Shown: positions 1 through 12,775 of the stretch, in pieces
How the letters are laid out: the number at the start of each line of letters is the position of its first letter
Position numbering within the stretch: position 1 is the first letter of the stretch
Origin: Xestospongia bergquistia
Taxonomy: Eukaryota; Porifera; Demospongiae; Haplosclerida; Petrosiidae
DNA: 64,000 bases
Assembly (NCBI GenBank): GCA_963965975.1
Contig: OZ014417.1
Span: 6,181,821-6,245,820 of the forward strand
Direction: 5' to 3'
Notes under the pieces: model-generated
What the model saw: only the letters and a program-made list of their open reading frames with translations
What the model was told of the DNA's origin: nothing
Databases searched by the model: none
Translations under genes and position numbers: made by a program

Positions 1-671
1 CCATTCTCAAGCATCTGTTAAAAGAAATGTAAAAGAGAAAAATAAATGATAGAGAAAGGATTTCATTTCTTTTTTTCTATCTGCAGTGACTGGTATGGGC
101 AAGGTGACTTATAAAGGAATTAAATCTTTAATAACTGCTAATTCAATATAGTGGTACAGTTACATTGAATATAGATACAGACTCATATTCTAGTTTCAAA
201 TAACTATAATGTGTCTCTATTGTCTTTGCTCATTACTCTAACTTAATTAATTATCATTAACTGTGCTGTCAACGTAGTTGCAGCTGATCATGGGTAACCA
301 CTACCTAGTGATTTCGAAAATATATTAAAATTATCTAAGGTATATCATTGTTATTACCATCACTCTTATTGTTATTAAACATAAATAAAGTAATAAAGTG
401 ATCTATTAATTAACATTCATGGCTTGTATAGTAAACATAAGAAAATAAAAGTCACTTGATAAATGTGAAAAAAACGCATAACATTTAAACGTTTATCCTC
501 TTGATCTAACTTACTTATCCGAACTTGCTTCGTTGTCATATCCTTTTGTTAGTTAAAGAAAGAAACTATTAATTGTTATTAAAATTATAAAATTGCTTTT
601 TCATTAACTAAGGTTACGCACGCGCAGAAAACACCGGCGTCGTAATAAAAGTTCCTGTGATTGTGTTAAGG

Positions 672-1899
672 ACTAGCCGTTAACGACAGGATATTATCCA
701 TTCGAAGAAATAGAACATTCGGCCTGAATGTTCAATAATAATGACGTGATTTACTAATACCGGAAAAAGTGTGTGGTGGTTTCATTTCTATAAAAAACAC
801 CAAAAATCATAAAATAAACTAGAAGAGTTACATTCAGCTGATAATGAGCGTATCCACACACCATAATTTGAACAGCTAATCCAAGATATATCAGGATCAT
901 CTCCATGTATTGCCAACAATAATCACAGACAGTGACTTCGGTAGTCACTAATTTATTCTATGTACTCTCTTCATCTTCATGAGAGGGCTTTGGTAACCTT
1001 GCTTTTGATTGCCTCTTTTGCTTAGTTGAAAAAAACCTAGGCTACTTGACATGATTTGTATTAGGAGCTGGGTTGGACTTTGGATCAAGATGTGGTAATT
1101 TTCTCCTTTCTTTGTCTATTTTTAGTACTAATAAAGCAGAACTTAGGTGTGTAGTATGTTAACTACAATTTAGTAGACTTGTTAATTTGTGTTATTGACA
1201 CTTCTGTATTGGTTGTTTAGTTGTTAATCTTTTAGTGTTCACACCTTTTGTTAGCACTGTTTATTCTACTTGTATTTAAGTTACTCTCTTATGTTGGTTG
1301 TTGTAACAGTCTTCTTTACAGTTCTTCCATTATAAAGTTAAAAAAATATACACACTTTAAGTTGATATCTACGTGAAGTTACCAAAATATCACAAGGTGC
1401 TTTTTTACAGTCTTCAGTCTCTTTAAGTCATGGCATACTTCAACATGCCCTACCACTTCTAGCACTAAGCTCTTCATTGCTTGACTTACCATTTGACAAT
1501 TGATGAACTCACCGCTCAAGAACTTGCAAATCAAGTAGAATATGTAGTAACTCTTTATCATCAGGGGTCCATTATTTTTGTTTCATGTGAACTAAATGGA
1601 AATGTTTATAGACAGTGTTATGAATTAGGTTTTCAAATTATGGTGTCTGGATACACTCATTACGTGATCATTGTAACTCTTTCTAGTACGCTTCATGATT
1701 GTTGGTGCAAAAGATGTTTTTAAAATTAATTGATTGAAATGAAACACACCTTTTCCGGTATGTTGAATTATTATTGAACATTCACGCCAAATATTCTACT
1801 TCGAATAGATAAGATCCTGTCGTTAACGGCTATATGTTTCTGAAGCACGTGACACACCCCTTTTACGTGCTGGATAACATCCTGTCGTTAACGGTTAGT
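672..1899. mobile_element. Fold-back / MITE-like DNA element with long inverted repeats
   Basis: The left end ACTAGCCGTTAACGACAGGA is matched in inverted orientation at 1899 (ACTAACCGTTAACGACAGGA). A second inner inverted copy of the same motif ends near 1832, and the inverted similarity continues inward past TACCGGAAAA (about 760 and 1752) to about 950/1560. The other copies of the module have an uninterrupted TTAAGACACGTCTG here, so this is an insertion. Flanks GTGTTAAGG and GTATTAAGA look like an imperfect target duplication of about 9 bases. No transposase is visible; the open frames at both ends are inverted copies of one another. The superfamily is undetermined. Confidence 0.7.
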
Positions 1900-1924
1900 G
1901 TATTAAGACCCGTCGTCTGATATA

Positions 1925-2034
1925 AAACAAAGTAGTTTACTGCGTGCTTCTTCTTTGTTAACTAAAGATTTAAAACTATCTGCTACTCGGTTGTGCCAGC
2001 TGTAATTTTGAGTGCACTATTCTCTGTAACAGTT
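1925..2034 (+). promoter_or_regulatory. Candidate promoter/leader exon, copy a
   Basis: A conserved segment ending CTGTAACAGTT followed by GTAAGTTCGTC, a consensus splice donor. Equivalents end at 9459, 49062 and 53782. The CpG-rich patch (612-650) that sits about 130-180 bases upstream in the other copies is here separated from it by the fold-back element. This looks like a promoter plus non-coding first exon, but no transcript evidence is available and no receptor gene follows directly. Confidence 0.35.
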
Positions 2035-5000
2035 GTAAGTTCGTCAGCAACTATATTTCAATTCAATAATTAATTATCATCGTAAAAAAATAATTAAAAT
2101 TTAAGTTGAAAATCTTTTAAACACAAAGATATAGCAATACCTCATTTATTATAAGTTTGCTTTAAATTTGGTCATACCACTGTCATCTGGTGTGTCCATA
2201 CAATTGATGTTCCACTCTTCCCTACACTGTTTACTGATTTTGTCTTTTCATATCAATATGTTAATCAGTTGCATACTACAAAGACTAAATGACCATCAAT
2301 AGTTTATTTTATCTCGTATAGTCTTTATTATGTAAAAAAAAGTAATAATGATATAGATGGAAATCTGGAGATGACAATGTTAACAATATAAGAAAAAAAG
2401 ATTAAGAACAAGCTGTGGGTGTGGTTATTTTAATATACAAATATATGTAGTTGTTATGAACTTGTAGTTCTTGAGCTTCTAGTATTAAAATATACACAAT
2501 TAGAATCAATTGAGTCATTATTTTTTGCAATAGTAACTACTTGCTTTGCCTACTGAATGCCACCCTGTTTGTTAAAGGTCTAATCAAAATTATTGATCAA
2601 AATTATATCAACACATCATAACACAATCACATTAACAAAATACAAAGATAATGTAACAAATATAATGAAATAGCTAAATATTTTATAAATTAATTCTTCC
2701 ACTTTGTCATTTGTGCATATCAACACTCCGTAGCTTTTATCAAAAAGTTACAATGGACATAGTAACAACTAAATAAACATAGAATAACACAGGTATGTTT
2801 AACTGAAAAATATTAGCTCCATTTTTATTGTTTTTATTTATCTTTTCGTCACAAGTGTCAGTCATAAAATAACATATTCCTTATTAAAAATATTTTTATG
2901 ATAATAGAGTAATAGAGTATGGAAGTCTCCTTTCTTCTATATTAGTGTGACAATTAATATGTTAACAAAGGTTAAAAACAAATGACATGCCATACACAGT
3001 CCATGCTTGGACAAAACAATTACATCATTGTTAAAATAGATTTGTTATTAAACTGATTAATAGTCACTTACAATTTCATTGCATACATGCCTACAAAATA
3101 CATTAAATATATTAACAGCATACAGGAACAGTCATGCAGTGTACTTAAAAAACGAGTTTGTGTTTACTTTAGTCAGTTAGTACATTTTAATAAGGACAAA
3201 AGTTTAATATTTATTATTTTACTGCATAATAATGTGCACTTTAAGCGACCATACCAGAATTGATTAGATTAATTAATCAATTGTTATAGTGAATTCAACA
3301 TGTAAATAAAATTATTTTCTTAAAATGAAGTGATGGCTAATGTGGCAGTTACATCATCCTGCGCAAGCAATTATAAATTGCAACAATTTTATTTAAAGTA
3401 AATATATCTTTAATCAGTTAAGCTTATCTTGCTAATGGTGTAGAGTTGGTTTACTTGATTGAACATAAATCTAGTCTTGTATTTGGTAGTTTGATATTAG
3501 ATTGATATATAGATTATTTGATATTGATATATATAGCTTGTATTTGATAATGACACTAAATGGGAATCATGTAAATTAATCATGAAGGCCATGAACTTTA
3601 TATATGTGTTTAATAAAACCTTATATATGTTTAGTTAGACACTACTGTTCAGCTACTTTGTATATGATTGGATTTTTATGCTGCCATTCCTATATATACT
3701 GTGGTGTTTAGATGTTTACAATTCATAGATGTTTATGTAATTACCAAGTACATTGTAGCAGTGACTATGTAGGATGGCCCGAATTGTCCATCTTTCCTCT
3801 GCCTCTGTGCTGTATATAGTTCACGATAACTCAATAACAAAGAATATACGCTAACTTCAAAGTGATAACACACTGAACTGCCTATTGTAGGTCAAGATTG
3901 AGCGCTTAAGAAACAAAACTAATAATTTCAGCAGTTTACTATCAATGTATGATGAGTAACATAAGATTTGTCTATGTGAAATGTTTACATTCTCTAAACA
4001 GATCACTGCTAATAAGACTCTCTACTATTGGTAAACACTTTGAATACAAAAAGAAAAAGTAAATTGTTCATGAGTTTCTACAGTATATAATTACATACTG
4101 TACATTTATGTTGTCATTAAAGGCAACTAATGAAATTAATTTGCAGTCATTCTGATTATTTGTTGATTTATTTATTGTAGCAGAAATAAGCAGTATTTTA
4201 TTTGTATTAAGCATATAATAGAAAATCATGTATTTATTATTATTGTATATAATAATGTACTTTGTGTAGTAGTATATCTTCCTCTTTTGAAAGTCTTTCA
4301 TTCTTAGTACCATTTATAAAAATGTTTGTCACGAAATAGTTATCATGTCCAGTAGTAAATTAAAACATTCACAATGCATACAGGCATGTCACATATACTA
4401 TAATATTATTCTTGCATACACTGTTACAGAATCTGGTAGTCTTAACGGATCTATCAGTTTATTTATTATTGAAGTGAATGTTTGTGACACGATATTGTAA
4501 TAGATGTTTAAAATCTCCTAAGTTTCCTTGCATTGGTATTATTCTTTGGCTAATTATAATAATAATTAATATTATGAGAGGTGTGGTTTTAATTTAGTAA
4601 CTGCCAAGTATGCTTTATGGTGAATTTCTTATTCTAAATGTTAGTTATGTAAGAGAAAGTGGTGAATAGATAGACACTGCCAAAACAAATAGACAGATAA
4701 CTGTTATTTAGCTCTCAATCTGTATGATGATAGCAGACACAAAACATTAGAGAATAAATACTTACATCATTGGGCAATTTGGGCTCCTCAGTTTCTCTCA
4801 ATGTCAAATTTCATCTGGACATAAGAGTTACAGGTATCAGTTGCAAACACAGACAAACACTGACTTTGTTAAGTTTAAACAGAAGGCAGATAACCTACTT
4901 TGATATATATTATATCCTAAGAGGGTTGATTTGACACTCATGCAGTGGACTACATGACTACATATAGCATGTTTATGTAAGATTCTCCTCCAGAAATTAT

Positions 5001-5843
5001 AAGTGAATTGACCTACTTACTGAAGCATCACAAATGTTTAGCCAGTCATAATGTCTGAGAAATTCAGCTGTATGTAGCACTCACTACGTTTTTATGAGTT
5101 ATTTTTCATGACCATCACAATAATATCTCTCTAACTTGGTAGGTTAAACTAACATGCTGGGTAATAAAATTGGATTGTTTAAGAATTAAGAGATTTTTTT
5201 GAGTGATGCTATTACAACTTGTGTATACGCTCTGTAGTATCACAATTGTTGACATAACATGATCTATTTTCTTTAATTATAAAGCTAACTGCTACATTGT
5301 TAAGGTTATCAAAGTATGTATCTAATAATTGTAAATAACCATTCACTTTTTCAAAATATTCGTCCACTGCTGTTGTGTATTAGTCTTTTTAAAAACACTT
5401 TTATCTGACAATGCATAATATGATGCTATATTTTTGCTTGATTTTTTTAACAGGACTATCACTTGTGACAGTGACTCTATAGTCGATAATTGTTTTAATT
5501 GCCCTGAAAAGGAATCATAAAGATAACCACTTGAGTATGCTATTGGTAAGTACGGAAAATGAGGGAATTAGTCACACACACACACATTCATAAATTTTGT
5601 ATTACTACACTAAATGTTTCACATTATAATCTAATAAATTTATTGAAAGCATTATTGAGGTGACTTTGTCTAATCTTTTTCTCTCTCACTATTTTTAATT
5701 TCTATTTACACTCTGTCCATTTTGAGTTTGATGACTGTTTTGTGGAATTTTGATATCGATAATTATTTCAATTGTTATGAAAGGGACTCATAAGGATAAC
5801 CACTTGAGCATGCTAGTAGTAAGAATGATAATCCAGAAATTAG

Positions 5844-5844
<1 letters not shown>

Positions 5845-5880
<36 letters not shown>
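5845..5880. repeat. (CA)n microsatellite
   Basis: About 18 CA units. The paralogous position in the right-hand segmental copy (41194-41213) has about 10 units, so the tract has changed length since duplication. A shorter CA run occurs at 5574-5586. Confidence 0.95.
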
Positions 5881-5881
<1 letters not shown>

Positions 5882-7304
5882 TAATTTCATATTACTACAT
5901 TAAACATTTCATATTATAATCTAATATAATTAATTAGAGTGTTATTGAGGTGACTTTGTTTAATTCTTCTCCCTCACTATCTTTAATTACTATTTATACT
6001 CTGTCCATTTTGAGTTTGATGGCCGTTTTGTGAAATTTTAATATCATGAATCTTTATTGGCTGTGTTCTTGTACTTAGTGTTATTAATGTATTTTGTTAT
6101 TCTTTATTCTTTCTTACGGTTACAACTTATGTTAAATTATTGGTATTCTAATATTATAGATCATTACCATGATATGTCATTTCCCCTTCATTGCTGAAAA
6201 AAGTTCCAAAAACTTGTAATTGCTTGTAATAACAATAATCACTATATTAGTATATTACATAAAACCTACTGTACTGAAAACTGACTAGCTTCATTACCTA
6301 ACTTTGCTCAATGCTGTAGCATCTAATGCAATTAATATGATGGTATGCTATTTCAAGATATTCTACATCTGAGGTTCCACGTTAATTATAGTATAATACA
6401 TTATTATATATGACTGGTTTACATTGCTTTCTTAGGAGAAGGAACAATGGTTTCTTTTGACATACTGTAGTGTACTATAATTACATAATAAGATTTCCAG
6501 GAACAACATAAGAATTTATTTAATTGCCTTTGTTTTTTTTTACAGTCTAAGAGTCATAAACACTAGTATACTTGCACTTATACAACTGCTTTTCTTACTT
6601 ACTTTGACCTAATTTTGTAGATGTTGGTGGTCTAGCATTAAAATGACAATATGGAGCTAATTGTAATAATTAATATTACTCATGATATTGAGGAATATCT
6701 GTTATCTCATAGTTCAAATCATGTAGTATAAAGACGAAAATTTAACATATATTTTAATTTTTAAAGATGAATTTAAAACAAAGTTTCTTAATTTATTGCA
6801 TGTATCACTTATGATAACTGGACTTCAGTAACTTCTTTAGGCAAAGAAGAGTCAAGCACTGGATAGATTGAAACCACAAAACAGAAAACTAAAACATTAC
6901 AACATGAATGTATTGATTTTGAATTGGATATTCACTTCCTGTGCTGTATCAATAACCACTACATAGATAACATGAGGAGGCTATTTTTTCCTGGCCCATT
7001 CCTACATATTGATTATTAACACTACCATGTTAAATAATATTATGTAAGAAAACCATGCAAATGTACAATGTTATTATGCATCATTTAACCCATCTCAACA
7101 AATACGTACCCACCATCCGCATTAGGTGTAAGTAGCATGATATCCAACATATGATGTTATAGAAGTTATACATACATAGTATGAGCAAGATGATACAGTA
7201 TGAGAACTGTATATGATAAGACAGATTACAATAATACAGTGTTACAATAAAGCTAACCTTTCCATCAAAACTGTATAGCAAAGCAATACAATCATGTAAT
7301 TCAC

Positions 7305-7512
7305 TTTAAAACTGATTGGTTGATTTAAGTAATGCATGTAGCAGCATTATTTGATACAATAAAGTAAACATAATACTGTTTTGATTATAAAAATATGCTA
7401 TGGGATTTATTCACATAGTCCATTCATAATCAAAACAGTACTGTGTTTACTTTATCTGTATCACATAATCTTGGTACATGGATTATTAAACCAACCAATC
7501 GGTTTGACTGTT
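7305..7512. repeat. Palindromic MITE-like element, left copy
   Basis: An inverted repeat: ACTGATTGGTTGATTTAA near 7310 pairs with TTAAACCAACCAATCGGTTT near 7486, and the inner arms around AAGTAAACATAATACTGTTT pair with the stretch at 7428-7460. The loop is short. It is small, AT-rich, lacks an ORF and has a copy at about 42705-42905, which is simply part of the segmental duplication. It would fold into a long hairpin. Confidence 0.6.
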
Positions 7513-8540
7513 TATGTACCTAATAATAGAGCTTATATAATGATTTGATTTTTGATGTTAGTTAAAATAAAATACTAGCTGGGTCAGTAGTGTAATACTG
7601 TTACAATAGATTGTCATACATCTTCATGTAAAATACATTAATTTGAATGATAAGTGCTGTTTTGATTCCTAAGGACAATGGAACTACACAGTTTATTTAG
7701 TTCAACAAACTACTTCAAGATCAAAAGAACATGTATGAGGTTTAGAGTTGGTTCTACCATAAATGTTGTAGTGACAGTCCAAGTTTTATAACATCCACAG
7801 GACTGTCAATTAGTGTACAAAATATAAATGATATAATGTTTACTATTTTAGCAAATCATCTTATCTCATATTAAACGTAATTGATCATGCATTGTTAATT
7901 AATATGCATTATAACTATTGTTATCAGCTATAATGCAAGTATGCTTGTAGCAACATTGTACTAGTTTGTGGAAATCATTCCTGGGATATTATAGGAGATA
8001 ACAGGTAACATTGAATTTTTGGATAATAGGTATGGCTTTTCTGGATTCATGGAAAACCACACATACTATTCCCTCCATTTAATTTTTGAAAATCAAAGGA
8101 AAATACCTAGGTCTGACTATCTATTTTGTTTCACTACTTGAGCTTTACTCGTTGCTCAGATAGCTTCAATATATTTAAATAGCATTTTGTCAATATAACT
8201 ATATTCTTTAATACTGTAATACTGACTTACTACAAAGTCAAACCTGGTTTAAGTCATTAATAATTATTTATAAAGCTAAGTAAAAGACGAAATTAATCAT
8301 TGTAGTTTATTGTCCAATAATTGAAAATTGATGAAGAGATAGATCAAATGAACTAAGTGAATTAATTCAGTTGTAATAGTATTCTCTCATGGCATCAATG
8401 GATAATTTAATGAGAATTTATTGGGTATTATTACTTGCAATTACTTGCAATCTATATATTAATTTAATCTATATATGCACCACATAGAGAAATCATCACT
8501 ATTCAGAACAATTGTGAAAAGAATCATGAAAAGAAAATAA

Positions 8541-11470
8541 AGATTGTGTGAACAGAGAGTGGGAGAGGTAGAGAAAGGATTTCATTTCTTTAGTTCTATC
8601 TGCAGTCAGTGCATGGTATGTGCCAGGTGACTTATAAAAGATTAAATCTTTACTAGTTGAAAATTGATTATAGTGGTACAATTGCAATGATTATAGATAC
8701 AAACTCACCTCCTAGTCTCAAATAACTATGATGTGTCTCTATGGTGTTTGCCATTACTCTAACCAAATTAATTATTATTACCTGTACTGTATGTCAACGA
8801 AGTTGCAGCTGATCATGAGTCACAATCTAGCGAAGATATATATTAAAGTTATCTAAGGTATATTATTGTTATTACCATCACTCTTATTCTTATTAAACAT
8901 AAATAAAGTAATAATCTGATTTATTAATAAATATACCTGTTTTGTATATCGGACGTGACTTAGTACAAACAGTAACTAACTTTTATTCAGACGGTGTGCC
9001 GTTCTGCGTAAGCGTAAGCTTAATTAATAAACTTGTTTAATAATAGCATGGTTCCCTTCTTTGCTAACAAAAGGATACGACAATTAAGAAAATGAACATA
9101 TGCAAATAAAAAGTAAATTCACTCGATAAACGCGAAATATTTAAAAGTTTATCGTCTCGATCTACTTTTCCCTATGCGAACCTACTTGATTGTCGTATCT
9201 TTCTGTTAGTAAAAGAAATAAACTACTAATTTTTATTAATAATTATAAAATTAATGCTTTATTAACTAAGGTTGCGCACGCGCAGAACAGCACCGTCGTC
9301 GCAATAAAAGCTGTTGTGACTGTCTGTATTAAGACACGTCTGATATACAACCAGGTAGTTTTACGCGTGCTTCTTCGTTGTTAAATAGAAGATTTAAAGC
9401 TATCTGCTATTCAGTTGTGCCAACTGTGGATTGTGAGTGCAGTATTCTCTGTAACACTGGTAAGTTCGTCAGCAACTATATTTAAATTCAATAATTATTA
9501 TTATAATCATAATAAAAAATAATTAAAATCTAATTTGAATTTTTGAAAAGCTAAGATATAGATAGTAATAATTGCATTACTATAACTTTGCTTTACATTT
9601 GGTAACACCATTATCATCTGGTTTGTCCATACAATTACTGTTCCACTCTTTCCTACACTGTTTACTGATTTTGTCTTTACATATCAATATGTTTATCTGT
9701 TGAATACTACTACAGACTACCTGACCATCAGTAGTTTATTTTAACTCGTATATTCCATATTATTTTAAAAAGTAATAATGATATAAACAGAAATCTGGAG
9801 ATGAGAATAAACCTATTGGTAACTAAATAAGAAAAGGAATTAAGAACAAGTTGTGGGTGTGGTTATATACAAATAATTATATATAGTTGTCATGAACTTG
9901 AACTTCTAGTATTAAAATGTACACAATTAGAATCAATTGAATCATTATTTTTTAAATAGTACTCACTTTGCTGTGCCTAGGTACTAAGTGCCATGTACCC
10001 TGTTTGTTAAAGGTCTAAATCAAAATTATTGATCAATAACATTATATAAAGAAATCATAACACAATCGCATTAACAAAATGCAAAGACAGTTTCATAAAT
10101 ATAATTAAATAGCTAAATATTTAAAAAAATTGATTCTTTCACTTTGCCATTTGTGCATATCCATGCACCCTCCATAACTTCTTAACACAATAAAAAAGTT
10201 ACAATGGATATAGTAACAACTAAATAAATATAGTATGTTTAATTGAGAAATATTACCTCCACTTTTATTGTTTTTATTTATCTTTTCATCAATTAAAAGT
10301 GTCAGTCATAAAATAACAAATTCCTTATTAAAATTATTTTTTGATAACAGAGTAAATTAAAGAATACAGATAGTCTCCTTTCTATTATTGTTCTGTTATT
10401 GATGATGCTATATTACTGCAACAATTAGTATGTTAACAAGGGTTAAAAAGAAATGACATGCCCTATACAGTCCATCTTTGGACAGAACAATTACATCTTT
10501 GTTAAAATAGATTTGTTGTTAAACTGATTAATGGTCATTTACAATAAATTTGCATATATGCCTACAAAATACATTAAAATGTATTAACAGCATAAAAGAA
10601 CAGTCATGCAGTGTACTTAAACAAACGAGATGTTTATATTAGTCAGTGAGTACATTTTAGTAAGGACAAGAGTTTAATTTTTATTATTTTACAGCATAAT
10701 AATGTGCACTTTAAGTGGCCATACCAGAATTGATTAGATTAATTAATCAATTGTTATAGTGAATTCAACATGTAAATAAAATTATTTTCTTAAAATGAAG
10801 TGATGGCTAATGTGGCAGTTACATCATCCTGTGCAAGCAATTATAAATTACAACATTATATTATAACTATTTAGCTCTACTAGATATGATAATAAATAAT
10901 TTTGATTTTGCCTTTTCTAAATGAAGTGTTTAAGTTAGCAGCTTAGATAAATTTTACAATGGTTTAATCATTTTATATGTTTTTGTTGTGTTTTAAGTAA
11001 ATATATCTTTAATCAGTTAAGCTTATCTTGCTAATGGTGTAGAGTTGGTTTAGTTGATTGAACATAAATGTATTCTTGTATTTGATAGTTTGATGTATAA
11101 ATAATTTAAAAGTAATATCATGCTAGAATGCTCGATCATAACGAACACTAAGGTAAACCATGTATTTCATCATGTAGGCTATGAACCCTATATGTGTTTA
11201 ATAATGTATGTGTTTAGTTTACAATGGTGTATGGCTACTATATATGAGTGGATTTTTATAGTGCCATTCTTATATATATATATATATACTGTGGTGTTAG
11301 ATGTTTACAGTTTACAATATTTTTAGATATATTGATGTAATTATCAAGTACACTGTAGAAGTGACTATCCAGGCATGGCCAGAATTGTCCATCTTTCCTC
11401 TGCCTCTGCTGTATATAGTTCATGGTAATTCAGTATATAACAATTAAGACACTAAATTCAAAGAGACAAC
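8541..11470. repeat. Upstream module, copy b (5' of receptor gene 1)
   Basis: Aligns with copies a, c and d. The order of landmarks is AGAGAAAGGATTTCATTTCT (8569), CGCACGCGCAGAA (about 9277), leader-like segment with GTAAGTTCGTC (9460), then a long AT-rich stretch ending in an AT microsatellite near 11268-11290. No coding potential is seen. It is the distal 5' flank of gene 1. Confidence 0.7.
9273..9459 (+). promoter_or_regulatory. Candidate promoter and leader exon, copy b
   Basis: A CpG-rich patch (CGCACGCGCAGAACAGCACC) in otherwise CpG-poor DNA is followed by about 150 conserved bases ending at a consensus donor GTAAGTTCGTC. The same arrangement is present at 48877-49062 and 53600-53782, and in split form in copy a. 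Conservation of the patch and the donor across duplicates suggests a promoter plus untranslated first exon, possibly spliced to 15191 (acceptor TACTCTAG just before the gene 1 start). This is inference. Confidence 0.35.
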
Positions 11471-11485
11471 ACACTCATCTACTCA

Positions 11486-12768
11486 TCATGGACATAGTAA
11501 CAACTAAGTAAACATAGAATAGCACAAGTATGTTTAACTGAAAAATATTAGCTCCATTTTTATTGTTTTTATTTATCTTTTCATCACAAGTGTCAGTCAT
11601 AAAATAACATATTCCTTATTAAAATATTTTTATGATAATAGAGTAATAGAGTATGAAAGTGTCCTTTCTGCTATATTAGTGTGACAATTAATATGTTAAC
11701 AAAGGTTAAAAACAAATGACATACCCTACACAGTCCATGTTTGGACAGAACAATTACATCATTGTTAAAATAGATTTGTTATTAAACTGATTTATAGTCA
11801 CTTACAATTTCATTGCATACATGCCTACAAAATACATTAAATATATTAACAGCATACAGGAACAGTCATGCAATGTACTTAAACAAACGAGTTTGTGTTT
11901 ACTTTAGTCAGTGAGTACATTTTAATAAGGACAAAGTTTAATTTTTATTATTTTACAGCATAATAATGTGCACTTTAAGTGACCATACCGATTGATTAGA
12001 TTAATTAATCAATTGTTATAGTGAATTCAACTTGTAAATAAAATTATTTTCTTAAAATGAAGTGATGGCTAATGTGGCAGTTGGATCATCCTGCACAAGC
12101 TAGCAAATATATATTGCAACAATATATTATAATTATTTAGCTCTACTAGATTTGATGATAAATAATTTTGATTCAGACTTTTCTAAATGAGTGTTTAAAG
12201 AAATCAGTAGCTTAGATATCAAAATAGATTTTACAATGGTTTTATCATTTTAGATGTTTTTGTTTTATTTAAAGTAAATATATCTTTAATGTGTTAAGCT
12301 TATCTTGCTAATGGTGTAGAGTTGGTTTACTTGATTGAACATAAATCTAGTCTTGTATTTGGTAGTTTGATATTAGATTGATATATAGATTATTTGATAT
12401 TGATATATATAGCTTATATTTGATAATGACACTAAATGGGAATCATGTAAATTAATCATGAAGGCCATGAACTTTATATATGTGTTTAATAAAACCTTAT
12501 ATATGTTTAGTTAGACACTACTGTTCAGCTACTTTGTATATGATTGGATTTTTATGTTGCCATTCCCATATATACTGTGGTGTTTAGATGTTTACAATTC
12601 ATAGATGTTTATGTAATTATCAAGTACATTGCAGTAGTGACTATGTAGGATGGCCTGAATTGTCCATCTTTCCTCTGCCTCTGTGCTGTATATAGTTCAT
12701 GATAACTCAATAGCAAATAAAAGTATAGACGCTAACTTCAAAGTGATAACACACTGAACTGCTAAGTA
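11486..12768. repeat. Extra partial copy of module 3' half
   Basis: This stretch repeats the sequence corresponding to about 2752-3890 (for example CATGGACATAGTAACAACTA at the start and TATATAGTTCATGATAACTC near the end), directly after module copy b, which already contains its own version. It is a tandem partial duplication in the gene 1 upstream region, absent from the other units. Confidence 0.7.
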
Positions 12769-12775
12769 TGGCCTA

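Larger units (their letters stand above)
1..3946. repeat. Upstream module, copy a (no intact gene)
   Basis: From about position 51 this AT-rich stretch aligns by eye with sequence starting near 8569, 43960 and 52926. Shared landmarks are a patch with CGCACGCGCAGAA near 618, a leader-like segment ending in GTAAGTTCGTC near 2035, and a block at 2750-3900 found in the other copies. It is interrupted by a fold-back element at 672-1899. No coding region can be supported: short open frames here have no domain signal. After about 3930 it jumps to the 3947 segment instead of continuing to a receptor gene, so this is a promoter-side module without its gene. Confidence 0.7.
3947..8540. repeat. Segmental duplication, left copy (non-coding)
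   Basis: About 4.6 kb that matches 39277-43930 almost base for base, with scattered substitutions and small indels. The similarity begins at ATGATGAGTAA in both copies, and the upstream flanks are unrelated. Differences include CA-repeat length (5845-5880 versus 41194-41213) and a 51-base local duplication near 41580-41680 in the right copy. No open reading frame of convincing length or domain content occurs on either strand; an 81-codon antisense frame (4068-4313) survives in both copies only because the DNA is duplicated. Confidence 0.85.

Noticed and set aside
4068-4313. Conserved 81-codon minus-strand ORF, also at 39398-39643
   Set aside because: Conservation is explained by the segmental duplication; composition is low-complexity AT and no domain is recognised.
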